Positions 1 through 6,315 are shown, numbered from the stretch's first letter. The stretch is 7,498 nucleotides of DNA from Clostridia bacterium (GCA_017452035.1 JAFTNE010000150.1:1-7498); one strand, 5' to 3'. The notes: generated from the letters alone by a model not told the origin. Numbers and translations are program-made.

Positions 1-210
1 AAATTCTGCAAAAATAACGACCTCTTTATTCTTATTTACAATCAAAACATCTGGCTTTTTACCAAAGTTTTTGGATACTCTTAAATTATTCAACTGTTTT
101 GATTTAATCAGGTCGTTTATAGTGGTAGCCCCTAAACTTAAACACGTATATTTGTCTAATATGGTTACAGGAACAGAGTATAAATTATTTTGTATGGTTT
201 GTTCAGACAT
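1..210 (-). CDS. N-terminal part of a putative restriction/methylation-type protein, cut by the left edge
   Basis: Seventy codons are visible, starting at ATG 210-208, and the frame is still open at base 1, so the gene continues outside the window. The start is well supported: a strong Shine-Dalgarno (216-224) sits 7 nt upstream, and the ATG overlaps the stop of the preceding RHH gene by 8 nt. Residues 1-45 look like a small domain without recognisable motif. Residues 52-70 read KKPDVLIVNKNKEVVIFAEF, two hydrophobic strands with PD at 53-54 and AE at 68-69. This resembles the start of the PD-(D/E)xK core seen in HsdR-type N-domains and in N-6 adenine methylase/restriction proteins, where E-x-K follows; the Lys would be residue 71, just outside. 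The assignment is inference from a short fragment; another nuclease-fold or unrelated protein is possible. Confidence 0.45.
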   Translation of the reverse strand, partial: MSEQTIQNNLYSVPVTILDKYTCLSLGATTINDLIKSKQLNNLRVSKNFGKKPDVLIVNKNKEVVIFAEF

Positions 211-385
211 GTTTTCTCTCCTTTAATTCAGCCTCAAGAACTTCGGTTATGTATTGATTTATACTATAACCTCGTTCGCTCCTCTTCTTCTTTTGAACAG
301 CTTCCACTAGCTTATCGTAAAGTTCAGGTGATAACCTCAAAGGTATCGGAATTTTATATTTTGTCGGGGTATCTGATTTATTCAC
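203..385 (-). CDS. Small ribbon-helix-helix (Arc/MetJ/CopG-like) DNA-binding protein
   Basis: This 60-residue protein begins at GTG 385-383, preceded at 5 nt by a good Shine-Dalgarno (GGGAGGTG, within 391-400). Residues 10-18 (YKIPIPLRL) alternate as a DNA-contacting beta strand. SPELYDKLVEAVQKK (19-33) fits helix A, and GYSINQYITEVLEAEL (39-54) fits the turn and helix B of the RHH fold. Such proteins act as dimers, bind short tandem or inverted operators, and are typically autorepressors (antitoxins, plasmid copy control, MetJ). The 8-nt overlap with the next gene implies translational coupling, so this protein is probably the regulator or partner of that gene. A four-unit 8-bp repeat on its own promoter (405-436) is a candidate operator. 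The fold is fairly secure; the role as antitoxin or restriction-system controller is inference. Confidence 0.75.
   Translation of the reverse strand: MNKSDTPTKYKIPIPLRLSPELYDKLVEAVQKKKRSERGYSINQYITEVLEAELKERKHV
216..224 (-). promoter_or_regulatory. Shine-Dalgarno of the left-edge partial gene
   Basis: AAAGGAGAG lies inside the last codons of the RHH gene, with AGGAG ending 7 nt before ATG 210. It fixes the start of the truncated gene and supports its being a real, coupled second cistron. Confidence 0.75.
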
Positions 386-404
386 AACGCCACCTCCCTA
401 TTTT

Positions 405-436
405 AATATCATAATATCTTGATACAATGATATCAT
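405..436. promoter_or_regulatory. Candidate RHH operator: four 8-bp-phased repeats
   Basis: On the plus strand the bases read as four consecutive octamers: AATATCAT, AATATCTT, GATACAAT, GATATCAT (consensus roughly RATATCAT). The last overlaps a perfect 10-bp palindrome, ATGATATCAT (427-436). ATATCAT (406-412) and ATGATAT (427-433) also form an inverted pair 14 nt apart. RHH repressors such as MetJ bind tandem 8-bp boxes, so the spacing suits the protein encoded just downstream. The array covers the -10 element and the expected transcription start near 420, a repressing position. AT-rich sequence makes chance repetition possible. Confidence 0.45.
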
Positions 437-455
437 AAAATAAAAAAAGATTCAA
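427..455 (-). promoter_or_regulatory. Sigma-A-like promoter of the RHH gene
   Basis: On the minus strand TTGAAT (455-450) and TATCAT (432-427) are separated by exactly 17 nt. This predicts a start near 420 and a leader of about 35 nt before GTG 385. Each hexamer differs from consensus, but the spacing and the position just upstream of a well-formed Shine-Dalgarno support it. Confidence 0.55.
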
Positions 456-481
456 TACTTTCGATAAAAAAAGTCAAATCA

Positions 482-509
482 AAAAGGCCACTCGTTTGAG
501 TGGTCTTTT
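482..509. terminator. Intrinsic terminator hairpin, possibly bidirectional
   Basis: Bases 482-493 pair with 498-509 (12 bp, one G-T pair) around the loop GTTT. Read on the minus strand the hairpin is followed by TTTTT then GATTTG; on the plus strand only TTTTG follows. It is the second terminator after prfA, and sits just upstream of the RHH promoter, so it insulates the left unit from the prfA operon. Confidence 0.7.
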
Positions 510-522
510 GTATTGTGGTGTA

Positions 523-551
523 ATTATTCAACAATGGTAGAGCAAAGTCAA
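523..551 (-). promoter_or_regulatory. Candidate promoter between the two terminators
   Basis: TTGACT (551-546), 17 nt, then AATAAT (528-523) on the minus strand, each one base from consensus. The predicted start near 516 would give a transcript of about 40 nt ending at the 482-509 hairpin, or a read-through RNA into the RHH gene. No reading frame is seen in it. It could be chance in AT-rich spacer. Confidence 0.3.
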
Positions 552-560
552 CAGTAATAA

Positions 561-588
561 AAAGCACTCATCTACTGATGGGTGCTTT
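561..588 (-). terminator. Intrinsic terminator of the DUF1385-prmC/prfA operon
   Basis: Bases 561-572 pair with 577-588 (12 bp, one G-T pair) around a 4-nt loop. On the minus strand the stem is followed by a T run (GCTTTTTATTACT). It begins 11 nt after the prfA stop codon, the usual position for the operon's terminator. Confidence 0.8.
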
Positions 589-599
589 ATTTTGCTATT

Positions 600-1670
600 T
601 TACTCCTCGCTGTTTTGCAATTTTGCTGTTTGGTCGGCAAGGCGAAGAGCCTCTACCATTTCACCAATATCGCCGTTCATAAAGTTTTCGATGGAGTACA
701 ACGTCAAACCAATACGGTGGTCGGTAACGCGTCCTTGTGGGAAGTTGTATGTGCGAATACGTTCACTGCGATCGCCCGTACCAACTTGGCTTTTACGCGC
801 TGCTGCGTACTCGGCGTCAGCTTGTGTTTGGTAGTAGTCGTACAGCTTGGATTTAAGGATATTATACGCCTTTTCTCTGTTTTTGATTTGGCTACGTTCG
901 TCTTGGCAAGCAACAACAATACCTGTTGGTAAGTGTGTGATACGAATTGCCGATTCCGTCTTGTTTACGTGTTGGCCACCGGCGCCACTTGAGCGATAGG
1001 TGTCAATTTTGAGGTCTTTGTCCAAAATTTCGATGTCCACGTCGGGTGCTTCGGGCAGTACGGCAACTGTAATGGTGCTTGTGTGGATGCGTCCTTGGCT
1101 TTCGGTATCGGGTACGCGTTGTACGCGATGTACGCCACTTTCAAACTTAAATTTGGAGTAAGCTCCTTCGCCTACAATCATGAAAGAACCTTCTTTTAAG
1201 CCACCAAGTTCGTTTTCGTCAATGTTGATTTCTTCCACCTTCCAACGGTTTTTGTCTGCAAACATGTAGTACATACGTCTAATTTCGTTGGCAAACAGTG
1301 CAGCCTCCTCGCCACCAGCGCCAGCGCGTACTTCAATGATAACGTTTTTGTCGTCGTTGGGGTCTTTTGGCAAAAGCAAAACTTTAAGTTGGTCGTTTAG
1401 TTCTTCAATTTGTTTCTTTTGGAAGTTGATATCTTCGTGGAGTAGTGCAAGCATTTCCTTGTCCGTTTCCATTTCGGCAAGTTCCATGTTGGCATCAAGC
1501 TCACTTTTTGCTTTTTTGTATTGCTCGTAGCACTCTACAATGGGGCGAAGGTTAGAGTGTTCCTTTACCAACTTTTTCCATTGACTGTTGTTGGCAATAA
1601 CCTCTGGTTTGGATATTTCCTCCGTCAAAAACTCGTAACGAGCAACAATTTTGTCTAATTTTTGTGTCAT
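600..1670 (-). CDS. prfA: Peptide chain release factor 1 (RF1)
   Basis: RF1 reads UAA and UAG in the ribosomal A site and triggers peptidyl-tRNA hydrolysis. The 356 residues match the usual length of about 360. The N-terminal helical domain 1 covers about 1-100 and the PCRF region about 105-205. The stop-codon tripeptide is PDT at 187-189 (class PxT, so RF1 rather than RF2, which has SPF), in RVPDTESQGRIHTS. The catalytic GGQ is at 231-233 in SSGAGGQHVNKTESAIR; Gln233 is the residue methylated by PrmC. All essential motifs are intact. ATG 1670-1668 has AGAGG (1684-1680) upstream. It lies 64 nt after the prmC fusion and shares its transcript, so enzyme and substrate are made together. The middle Asp of the tripeptide differs from PAT or PVT, but this position varies in the family. 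Confidence 0.97.
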   Translation of the reverse strand: MTQKLDKIVARYEFLTEEISKPEVIANNSQWKKLVKEHSNLRPIVECYEQYKKAKSELDANMELAEMETDKEMLALLHEDINFQKKQIEELNDQLKVLLLPKDPNDDKNVIIEVRAGAGGEEAALFANEIRRMYYMFADKNRWKVEEINIDENELGGLKEGSFMIVGEGAYSKFKFESGVHRVQRVPDTESQGRIHTSTITVAVLPEAPDVDIEILDKDLKIDTYRSSGAGGQHVNKTESAIRITHLPTGIVVACQDERSQIKNREKAYNILKSKLYDYYQTQADAEYAAARKSQVGTGDRSERIRTYNFPQGRVTDHRIGLTLYSIENFMNGDIGEMVEALRLADQTAKLQNSEE

Positions 1671-1693
1671 TTCTTTTTACCTCTTTATACTTA

Positions 1694-1730
1694 TTTGTGT
1701 AGATTTTGTTTGGGACAGTTTATACACAAA
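1694..1730. repeat. Inverted repeat in the prmC-prfA gap
   Basis: TTTGTGTA (1694-1701) and TACACAAA (1723-1730) are perfect 8-bp inverted arms 21 nt apart, filling most of the intercistronic gap. In the minus-strand mRNA they could form a loose hairpin starting just after the fusion gene's stop. There is no U run, so it is not a terminator. The same TACACAA half-site appears in the operator-like palindrome at 3570-3593. Confidence 0.4.
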
Positions 1731-1734
1731 AAAG

Positions 1735-3507
1735 CTAATGGTTTTTGAGTTTTGCAATTACAATTCGGTCGTTGTTGGAGTAGTCTTTTAGATACTCAAC
1801 GTCAAATTTATCAGCAAGCAAGTCGCATACAGCTTGGCCTTGGTTGTAGCCAATTTCCAAAACCAACGTTCCATTTGGTGTGAGGAAATTTGTTGCTTGC
1901 TCTGCCAAAATGCGATAGAAGTTTAGGCCGTCCTTGCCACCGTCAAGTGCAAGATGTGGTTCGTAGTCGCGCACACTTGCATCAAGCGTTGCAATAACGT
2001 CACTTTCAATGTATGGTGGGTTGCACACAATAACGTCAAACTTGCCCGTTACTTTGGCAAACATATCCGTGTGAATAGTTTTTACTTTGGCTTTCAAGTT
2101 TTTAGCGTTGAACTTGGCAACGGCCAATGCCTCTTTGCTAACGTCTGCCAAGGTTACCTTTGCGCCCTTTTCGAGAGCAAGGGTAATACCCAAAACGCCA
2201 CTGCCACAGCACAAGTCCAGCACTTTGCTTTTGTCTGTTACGTGTTTTAGTGCTTGTTCGCAAACAAGTTCTGTTTCTTGGCGAGGGATAAGCACGTTTT
2301 TATCAATTTTGTAGTTACGTCCCCAAAATTCTGCTGTTCCAACCACCTGTTGCCATGGTTCGCCGGCGTTGATGCGTTCGCACATCTTTTGTACACGAAG
2401 TACCCAGCCAAATGGTATTTTGAGTTCTTTTGTGAGGTCGCTTGCTTTTACGTGAAGTACAGCTGTTGTCAGCCAGTCAACGTCGCCCGTTCCAACAAGT
2501 GTAGGCAGTTCGCTGTCTGCCAAGCTTTGCTTAAATTGGTCTACGGTAAGTGGTTCGGGGAATCTCACTTCGGCAATGGTTGGGTCGGCATCCATTTCCA
2601 ACACCGTTACAAAGGATTTGATTGCCACTTCGCACATGTCGTCCGTTGGCTCTTTTGTTGTGAGCTTTTGAAATTGTTTGCCCAGCCACTTCAAAGGACG
2701 GAACAACACAAAGTTTGAGCAAGCAAGTAGCATAAGTACTTCATAGCTTACGCCAGCAGTCAACGGCAACAGCGCAATTTTGAGCAATGCTCGTAGCCAC
2801 CAGTTTTCCTTTTGCAAAAACAACGTAAAGTTGCACGCTGCGCAAACTACGTCCAAAACCATCATCAAAATGACGGAAAGCACCACAGTAAACACCAAAA
2901 AGCTTGTGCCACAACGGTCGTGGTAACGACTGCATTTTTGTACGTTTTGCACCGTCAGTTCCATCTCTGCCTCGTAGCAAGCAATGGTTTTGTGTTCTGC
3001 GCCGTGGTACATAAACACGCGTTTGATTTCTTTGAGTTGTGATACGCTTGCCATGTAACCAATTAACACAGCCATTTTAGCAACCCCTTCGATAAGCGAT
3101 TTTAACCACGCCCAGTCGAGGCTGTCTACGTCCAATTTGAACAACGCAAATACACCCGTTGTAATTGCCGTTGGCAAAACGATAAACAAACCCAGTGCCA
3201 AAGCAATACCCAACAGCATAGATACAGCCATAAGACCACCAAAGCCCTCGCCAGATGCATCAATTTCATCTTCGATCATCACTTCGGCAGATTTGGAAAT
3301 TATTTTTGTTCCTTCCGTCATGGAACTAACCAAGTTGATAATTCCACGCAAAAAAGGAACTTTTTTATACCAAGGTTTTTTTGTTGCAAGGCGAGTTGTT
3401 TCGGTGCGCATTTGACCCAGTTCGTCACGAACTGTCAAAGCCATGCTTGTTGCGCCACGCATCATTACGCCTTCGATAACGGCTTGACCACCAATTTTAG
3501 TTTTCAT
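1735..3507 (-). CDS. prmC: Fusion of DUF1385 (YqhQ-like) membrane domain and PrmC, release factor glutamine N5-methyltransferase
   Basis: One open frame of 590 residues from ATG 3507. A longer start at 3543 is unlikely because it would lie at the predicted transcription start without a ribosome site. Residues 1 to about 300 are DUF1385: opening MKTKIGGQAVIEGVMMRG, then MYHGAEHK (166-173), CSRYHDRCGTSF (192-203), and hydrophobic segments near 92-121, 140-156, 201-224 and 239-268. The domain closes with the typical TTKEPTDDMCEVAI stretch near 283-296. From about 320 on it is PrmC: helical N-domain, LIPRQETE (406-413), SAM motif DLCCGSG (431-437), and substrate-Gln-binding NPPY (496-499). PrmC methylates the GGQ glutamine of RF1 and RF2; prfA follows directly. 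The two parts are normally separate neighbouring genes of about 300 and 280 residues. DUF1385 has no known function; tethering PrmC to the membrane is inference. Stop is TAG 1737-1735. Confidence 0.92.
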   Translation of the reverse strand: MKTKIGGQAVIEGVMMRGATSMALTVRDELGQMRTETTRLATKKPWYKKVPFLRGIINLVSSMTEGTKIISKSAEVMIEDEIDASGEGFGGLMAVSMLLGIALALGLFIVLPTAITTGVFALFKLDVDSLDWAWLKSLIEGVAKMAVLIGYMASVSQLKEIKRVFMYHGAEHKTIACYEAEMELTVQNVQKCSRYHDRCGTSFLVFTVVLSVILMMVLDVVCAACNFTLFLQKENWWLRALLKIALLPLTAGVSYEVLMLLACSNFVLFRPLKWLGKQFQKLTTKEPTDDMCEVAIKSFVTVLEMDADPTIAEVRFPEPLTVDQFKQSLADSELPTLVGTGDVDWLTTAVLHVKASDLTKELKIPFGWVLRVQKMCERINAGEPWQQVVGTAEFWGRNYKIDKNVLIPRQETELVCEQALKHVTDKSKVLDLCCGSGVLGITLALEKGAKVTLADVSKEALAVAKFNAKNLKAKVKTIHTDMFAKVTGKFDVIVCNPPYIESDVIATLDASVRDYEPHLALDGGKDGLNFYRILAEQATNFLTPNGTLVLEIGYNQGQAVCDLLADKFDVEYLKDYSNNDRIVIAKLKNH

Positions 3508-3514
3508 ATTTTCG

Positions 3515-3540
3515 CTCCTAAAAAACAAGCGCAAACTTGT
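3515..3540 (-). promoter_or_regulatory. Leader of the fusion gene: 5' stem-loop and Shine-Dalgarno
   Basis: AGGAG (3519-3515) lies 7 nt before ATG 3507 and decides the start. Just before it, ACAAG (minus strand, 3540-3536) and CTTGT (3529-3525) can pair as a short 5-bp stem with a 6-nt loop, followed by a T run. With the start of transcription predicted near 3544, this is a stem at the very 5' end of the mRNA. It is too weak to call a terminator. Confidence 0.5.
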
Positions 3541-3550
3541 CATTATCTAC

Positions 3551-3579
3551 ATTGTACCAAATTTTCCATTTTTACACAA
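3551..3579 (-). promoter_or_regulatory. Promoter of the DUF1385-prmC/prfA operon
   Basis: On the minus strand TTGTGT (3579-3574), 17 nt, then TACAAT (3556-3551). TGG directly before TACAAT gives an extended -10 (TGn). The expected start near 3544 leaves a leader of about 37 nt. The -35 element lies inside the palindrome at 3570-3593, implying repressor control. Confidence 0.65.
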
Positions 3580-3593
3580 CTGTTTGTGTAAAA
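3570..3593. promoter_or_regulatory. Operator-like perfect palindrome over the -35 element
   Basis: TTTTACACAA (3570-3579) and TTGTGTAAAA (3584-3593) are exact reverse complements separated by CTGT, giving 24 bp with two 10-bp arms. It covers and extends upstream of the -35 hexamer, and lies upstream of the predicted start, so it acts as DNA rather than as RNA of this operon. The ACACAA-N4-TTGTGT core has NrdR-box-like ends, but its centre does not match; the regulator is unassigned. Confidence 0.55.
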
Positions 3594-3787
3594 TAACCAC
3601 AACTTGTTGACAAAACGCCCATCAATCACACTGCAAAAGAGGTATCTTTCACGCAAAAAGCCCAAATAACACTTTTAAAAATACTGCTAAAGCTGTGTTT
3701 GGCAAAAATCGCCGTTCTTGTATTAAAAAAGTATCGTATTCAAAATTTCCATATGCGTTTTTTCCAAGATAAGGTTGCAACGGCAAC
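3594..3787. other. Intergenic spacer without recognised gene
   Basis: Together with the promoter region this forms the 315-nt gap between the ATPase stop and the fusion-gene start. I see no open frame with a ribosome site on either strand, no tRNA-like cloverleaf and no repeat of note. It lies downstream of the ATPase terminator and upstream of the operon promoter, so it is probably untranscribed spacer; an unrecognised small RNA cannot be excluded. Confidence 0.5.
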
Positions 3788-3819
3788 AAAAAATGCGCTC
3801 CAAACAAGGAACGCATTTT
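3788..3819 (-). terminator. Intrinsic terminator of the tsaD-ATPase unit
   Basis: AAAATGCG (3790-3797) pairs with CGCATTTT (3812-3819), and TCC (3799-3801) with GGA (3808-3810) after one mismatch, around a 6-nt loop. On the minus strand a run of six T (3793-3788) overlaps and follows the stem. It starts 3 nt after the ATPase TAA stop. Confidence 0.85.
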
Positions 3820-3822
3820 GTA

Positions 3823-6315
3823 TTATTGCATTAGTTGAGGGTTTTTCCTTTCCAAATGTGTGATAACAATTCGTCCAACCACCATAATAGCCGTCATCAG
3901 TAGCACGTTGATAACAATAAACCATATTGCGTTAGTTGGGATTGCAACAGTCAGTTGCATTGCTTTGGATGGGTCCAATGCAATGGCATCTTTGAATATT
4001 GCATTGTACACAAGTGGTGCTAACGTCAAAAATGCAGGTACGCCCAAGGTGCTTACAAGGCCAATGCCAATGTTTAGCATATCAAATGGGAACATGATTA
4101 CCCACAAACCAAGCACGCTAACACTTGTCATTGCAAGCATTGCAACGGTGGTAATTTGGTCGGCATTTACAAGGCCGTTTGGCTCAACAGTAAGACCGAT
4201 GGTTTTTGCAAAGATGTACGTTAACGCTACCGAGCCAAACATGGCTATACCATTTGGTATTACGCGTTTTAGGATGTTCTTTACAAAGTCGCCCTTTATG
4301 CGATTACGGTTGGGCTTTAACGCCAGCAAAAATGCAGGAATACCATTTACAAAAAACTCAACTGCGTACAAGTTTTGTGGTGCAAATGGGTAGCTGTATG
4401 GCAAAAACAGTAGCAAAATTGTGGTGAATACCGTCATACAAGTTTTCATCAAGAACAACGTAGAACTGTTTTGAATGTTGTTTACAACTTGACGACCTTC
4501 GGCAACAACGTTGGGCAAGCAACCAAACTTGTTGTCCATCAATACCAAGTTGGCAGCAGTTTTGGCTGCATCAGTTCCACATCCAACGGAAATAGCGCAG
4601 TCGCTTTCGCGCATTGCCAAAATATCGTTTACGCCGTCGCCTGTCATTGCAACGGTGTGATCTTGCGCCTTCATTGCCTTGACCAAAATGGCCTTTTGCT
4701 CGGGGGTAACACGACCAAACACAGTGTAGTCGTTGGCAACTGCCCAAACTTCTTCTTCCGTCATACCCTCCAAGCTGATGTACTTTTCTGCGCCAGCAAC
4801 GCCCACCTTTTGAGCAATTACCGATACCGACAGTGGGTTATCTCCGGAAATTACTTTTATTTGTACGTCATTTTGCACAAACCACTTGATGATTTCCGGC
4901 GCATCAGCACGGATGGTGTCTTGCAACAAAATTATTCCACAAGGAACAAGCCCGTCAACGCCATCCTTTTTGATAGCGTGATTGCTTTTGCCCACTGCAA
5001 GCACACGCAAGCCTTGTGCAAGGTACTTGTCTATTTGTTTGAAGAAACTTTTGTTGTTTTCTCGCTTGAACATAAACTCTGCTGCGCCCATAGCAATTGT
5101 GCCACTTTTTGTTGTCACTGCCGAGAATTTTCGCACCGAGCTAAAGGGTAAAACAGCTGTGGTTGGCAGTGGGGCAACGTCCTTGAGATAGTTACTTACT
5201 GCAACGGCTGTTGCGTTGTTATCTTGCGTGCCAGCAACAAGTGTTGCAAGCAGTTGTTTTAAAGTTGTTTCGTCTCCGTCAACGGGGATGATTTGTTCCA
5301 CCGTCATACTTCCGTCAGTGATGGTTCCCGTTTTGTCTAGGCACAAGGTGTCTACACGTGCAAGCATTTCGATACAAGGCAGTTCGCGAACAAGCACCTT
5401 TTTGTGTGCCAGTTTCAACGCAGCAACGGCAAGCGTCATACTTGTAAGCAACACCATACCACTTGGAACCATACCTATCATACTACCAGCAGCACTAACA
5501 ATAGCATCGTTTACCGTTTGTTTTATTTCGGCCACGCCTTGGAAGTATTGCCCAACAACGTTGTCTACACCCACCAAGCTGGCGATTTCGGCACTGGTAA
5601 AGAATGTTGCAATGCCCAAGGGGAAGATGATGATTGCAATCACTTTGATGATGGACATGATGCCTTTAATGATTCGCGAGTTGGGCATCTTGGCAGTTTT
5701 AACCTTGGCAGAAAGTTGCTCGATGTAGTTATCTTTGCCAACTGCGGTTACACGTACGGTGCAGTTGCCCGATACAACAAAGCTACCACTGTAAAGGATG
5801 TCGCCACGTTTCTTTTTGACAGGTTCACTTTCACCTGTTAGCATAGATTCGTTTACTTCCACTTCGCCCACTTCAATGATAGCGTCAGTACAAACCTGCT
5901 TTCCAGCAGTGTAAAGCAAAATGTCGTCCAGTACAATTTGTTGCGTTTTGATTTGTTGTTGTTTGCCATCACGGATGGCATCCACCGTTGGCTCGCTTAC
6001 AATGGAAAGTTTTTCCACGGCAATTTTACTGCGAATTTCTTGGAATATTCCCACCACGGTGTTTGCCAGTATTACCACGACAAACATCATGTTGGACCAA
6101 CTTCCACACAGCGCCATCAGTATAAAGATTATAAAGCCCAGCAGGTTAAAGAAGGTAAAAATGTTGCTTACAAAAATTTGCAAATAGCTTTTACCGACAA
6201 CCTTTTTTGTTTTGTTGGTGTGTTTTGCCTTGACGCGCATTGCAACGTCTTCGGCAGTCAAGCCAACGTTAATGTCTGGTAGGGCGTATTGGTATTGGGA
6301 TGTTTTTTTCTTCAT
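3823..6315 (-). CDS. P-type cation-transporting ATPase, CtpE/Exp7-like (P2-type architecture)
   Basis: An 830-residue membrane ion pump. The actuator has TGES at 160-163. The phosphorylation site is DKTGT with Asp327 in CLDKTGTITDGSM. The nucleotide domain has FSSVRKFSAV (390s) and GLRVLAV (435-441), and the hinge is TGDGVND (558-564). About ten hydrophobic segments are seen: near 45-68, 75-92, 219-241, 270-303, 617-640, 648-667, 684-706, 723-743, 748-772 and 790-816. There is no N-terminal heavy-metal domain and no CPx motif in M4, so it is not a copper or zinc P1B pump. M4 has PSGM (284-287) where Ca2+ pumps have PEGL, and M6 has EFFVNGIPA, so the ion site is not classical. CtpE-type relatives are linked to calcium; specificity here is unproven. 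ATG follows tsaD by 12 nt with GAGG 4 nt upstream; the gene ends at a terminator. Confidence 0.9.
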   Translation of the reverse strand: MKKKTSQYQYALPDINVGLTAEDVAMRVKAKHTNKTKKVVGKSYLQIFVSNIFTFFNLLGFIIFILMALCGSWSNMMFVVVILANTVVGIFQEIRSKIAVEKLSIVSEPTVDAIRDGKQQQIKTQQIVLDDILLYTAGKQVCTDAIIEVGEVEVNESMLTGESEPVKKKRGDILYSGSFVVSGNCTVRVTAVGKDNYIEQLSAKVKTAKMPNSRIIKGIMSIIKVIAIIIFPLGIATFFTSAEIASLVGVDNVVGQYFQGVAEIKQTVNDAIVSAAGSMIGMVPSGMVLLTSMTLAVAALKLAHKKVLVRELPCIEMLARVDTLCLDKTGTITDGSMTVEQIIPVDGDETTLKQLLATLVAGTQDNNATAVAVSNYLKDVAPLPTTAVLPFSSVRKFSAVTTKSGTIAMGAAEFMFKRENNKSFFKQIDKYLAQGLRVLAVGKSNHAIKKDGVDGLVPCGIILLQDTIRADAPEIIKWFVQNDVQIKVISGDNPLSVSVIAQKVGVAGAEKYISLEGMTEEEVWAVANDYTVFGRVTPEQKAILVKAMKAQDHTVAMTGDGVNDILAMRESDCAISVGCGTDAAKTAANLVLMDNKFGCLPNVVAEGRQVVNNIQNSSTLFLMKTCMTVFTTILLLFLPYSYPFAPQNLYAVEFFVNGIPAFLLALKPNRNRIKGDFVKNILKRVIPNGIAMFGSVALTYIFAKTIGLTVEPNGLVNADQITTVAMLAMTSVSVLGLWVIMFPFDMLNIGIGLVSTLGVPAFLTLAPLVYNAIFKDAIALDPSKAMQLTVAIPTNAIWFIVINVLLMTAIMVVGRIVITHLERKNPQLMQ

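Noticed and set aside
190..414. 74-residue plus-strand frame opposite the RHH gene
   Set aside because: No Shine-Dalgarno or recognisable fold; the minus-strand RHH frame has both.
535..544. TGGTAGAGCA, identical to a common tRNA D-arm sequence
   Set aside because: The surrounding bases give no acceptor stem, anticodon arm or T-loop (no GGTTCGAATCC-like box), so it is not a tRNA; a decayed remnant cannot be shown from ten bases.
3507..3543. Longer N-terminus of the fusion protein starting at ATG 3543
   Set aside because: That ATG coincides with the predicted transcription start and has no ribosome site, while ATG 3507 has AGGAG at 7 nt and begins the conserved DUF1385 sequence.
3574..3589. 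NrdR box reading of the ACACAA-CTGT-TTGTGT core
   Set aside because: The outer 12 bases fit the consensus arms, but the four central bases do not, no second box at helical phase is seen, and no nrd gene is present.
3607..3612. Perfect plus-strand TTGACA upstream of nothing
   Set aside because: No -10 element lies 16-18 nt downstream and no plus-strand gene follows.
3753..3863. Short plus-strand frame of about 36 codons
   Set aside because: It runs through the ATPase terminator hairpin and into the ATPase 3' end, lacks a ribosome site, and shows no motif.
4471..5151. 226-residue plus-strand open frame opposite the ATPase
   Set aside because: It is antisense to a fully supported gene, has no domain signature and no ribosome site; the same holds for frames at 3860-4393, 5216-5728 and 6463-7047.
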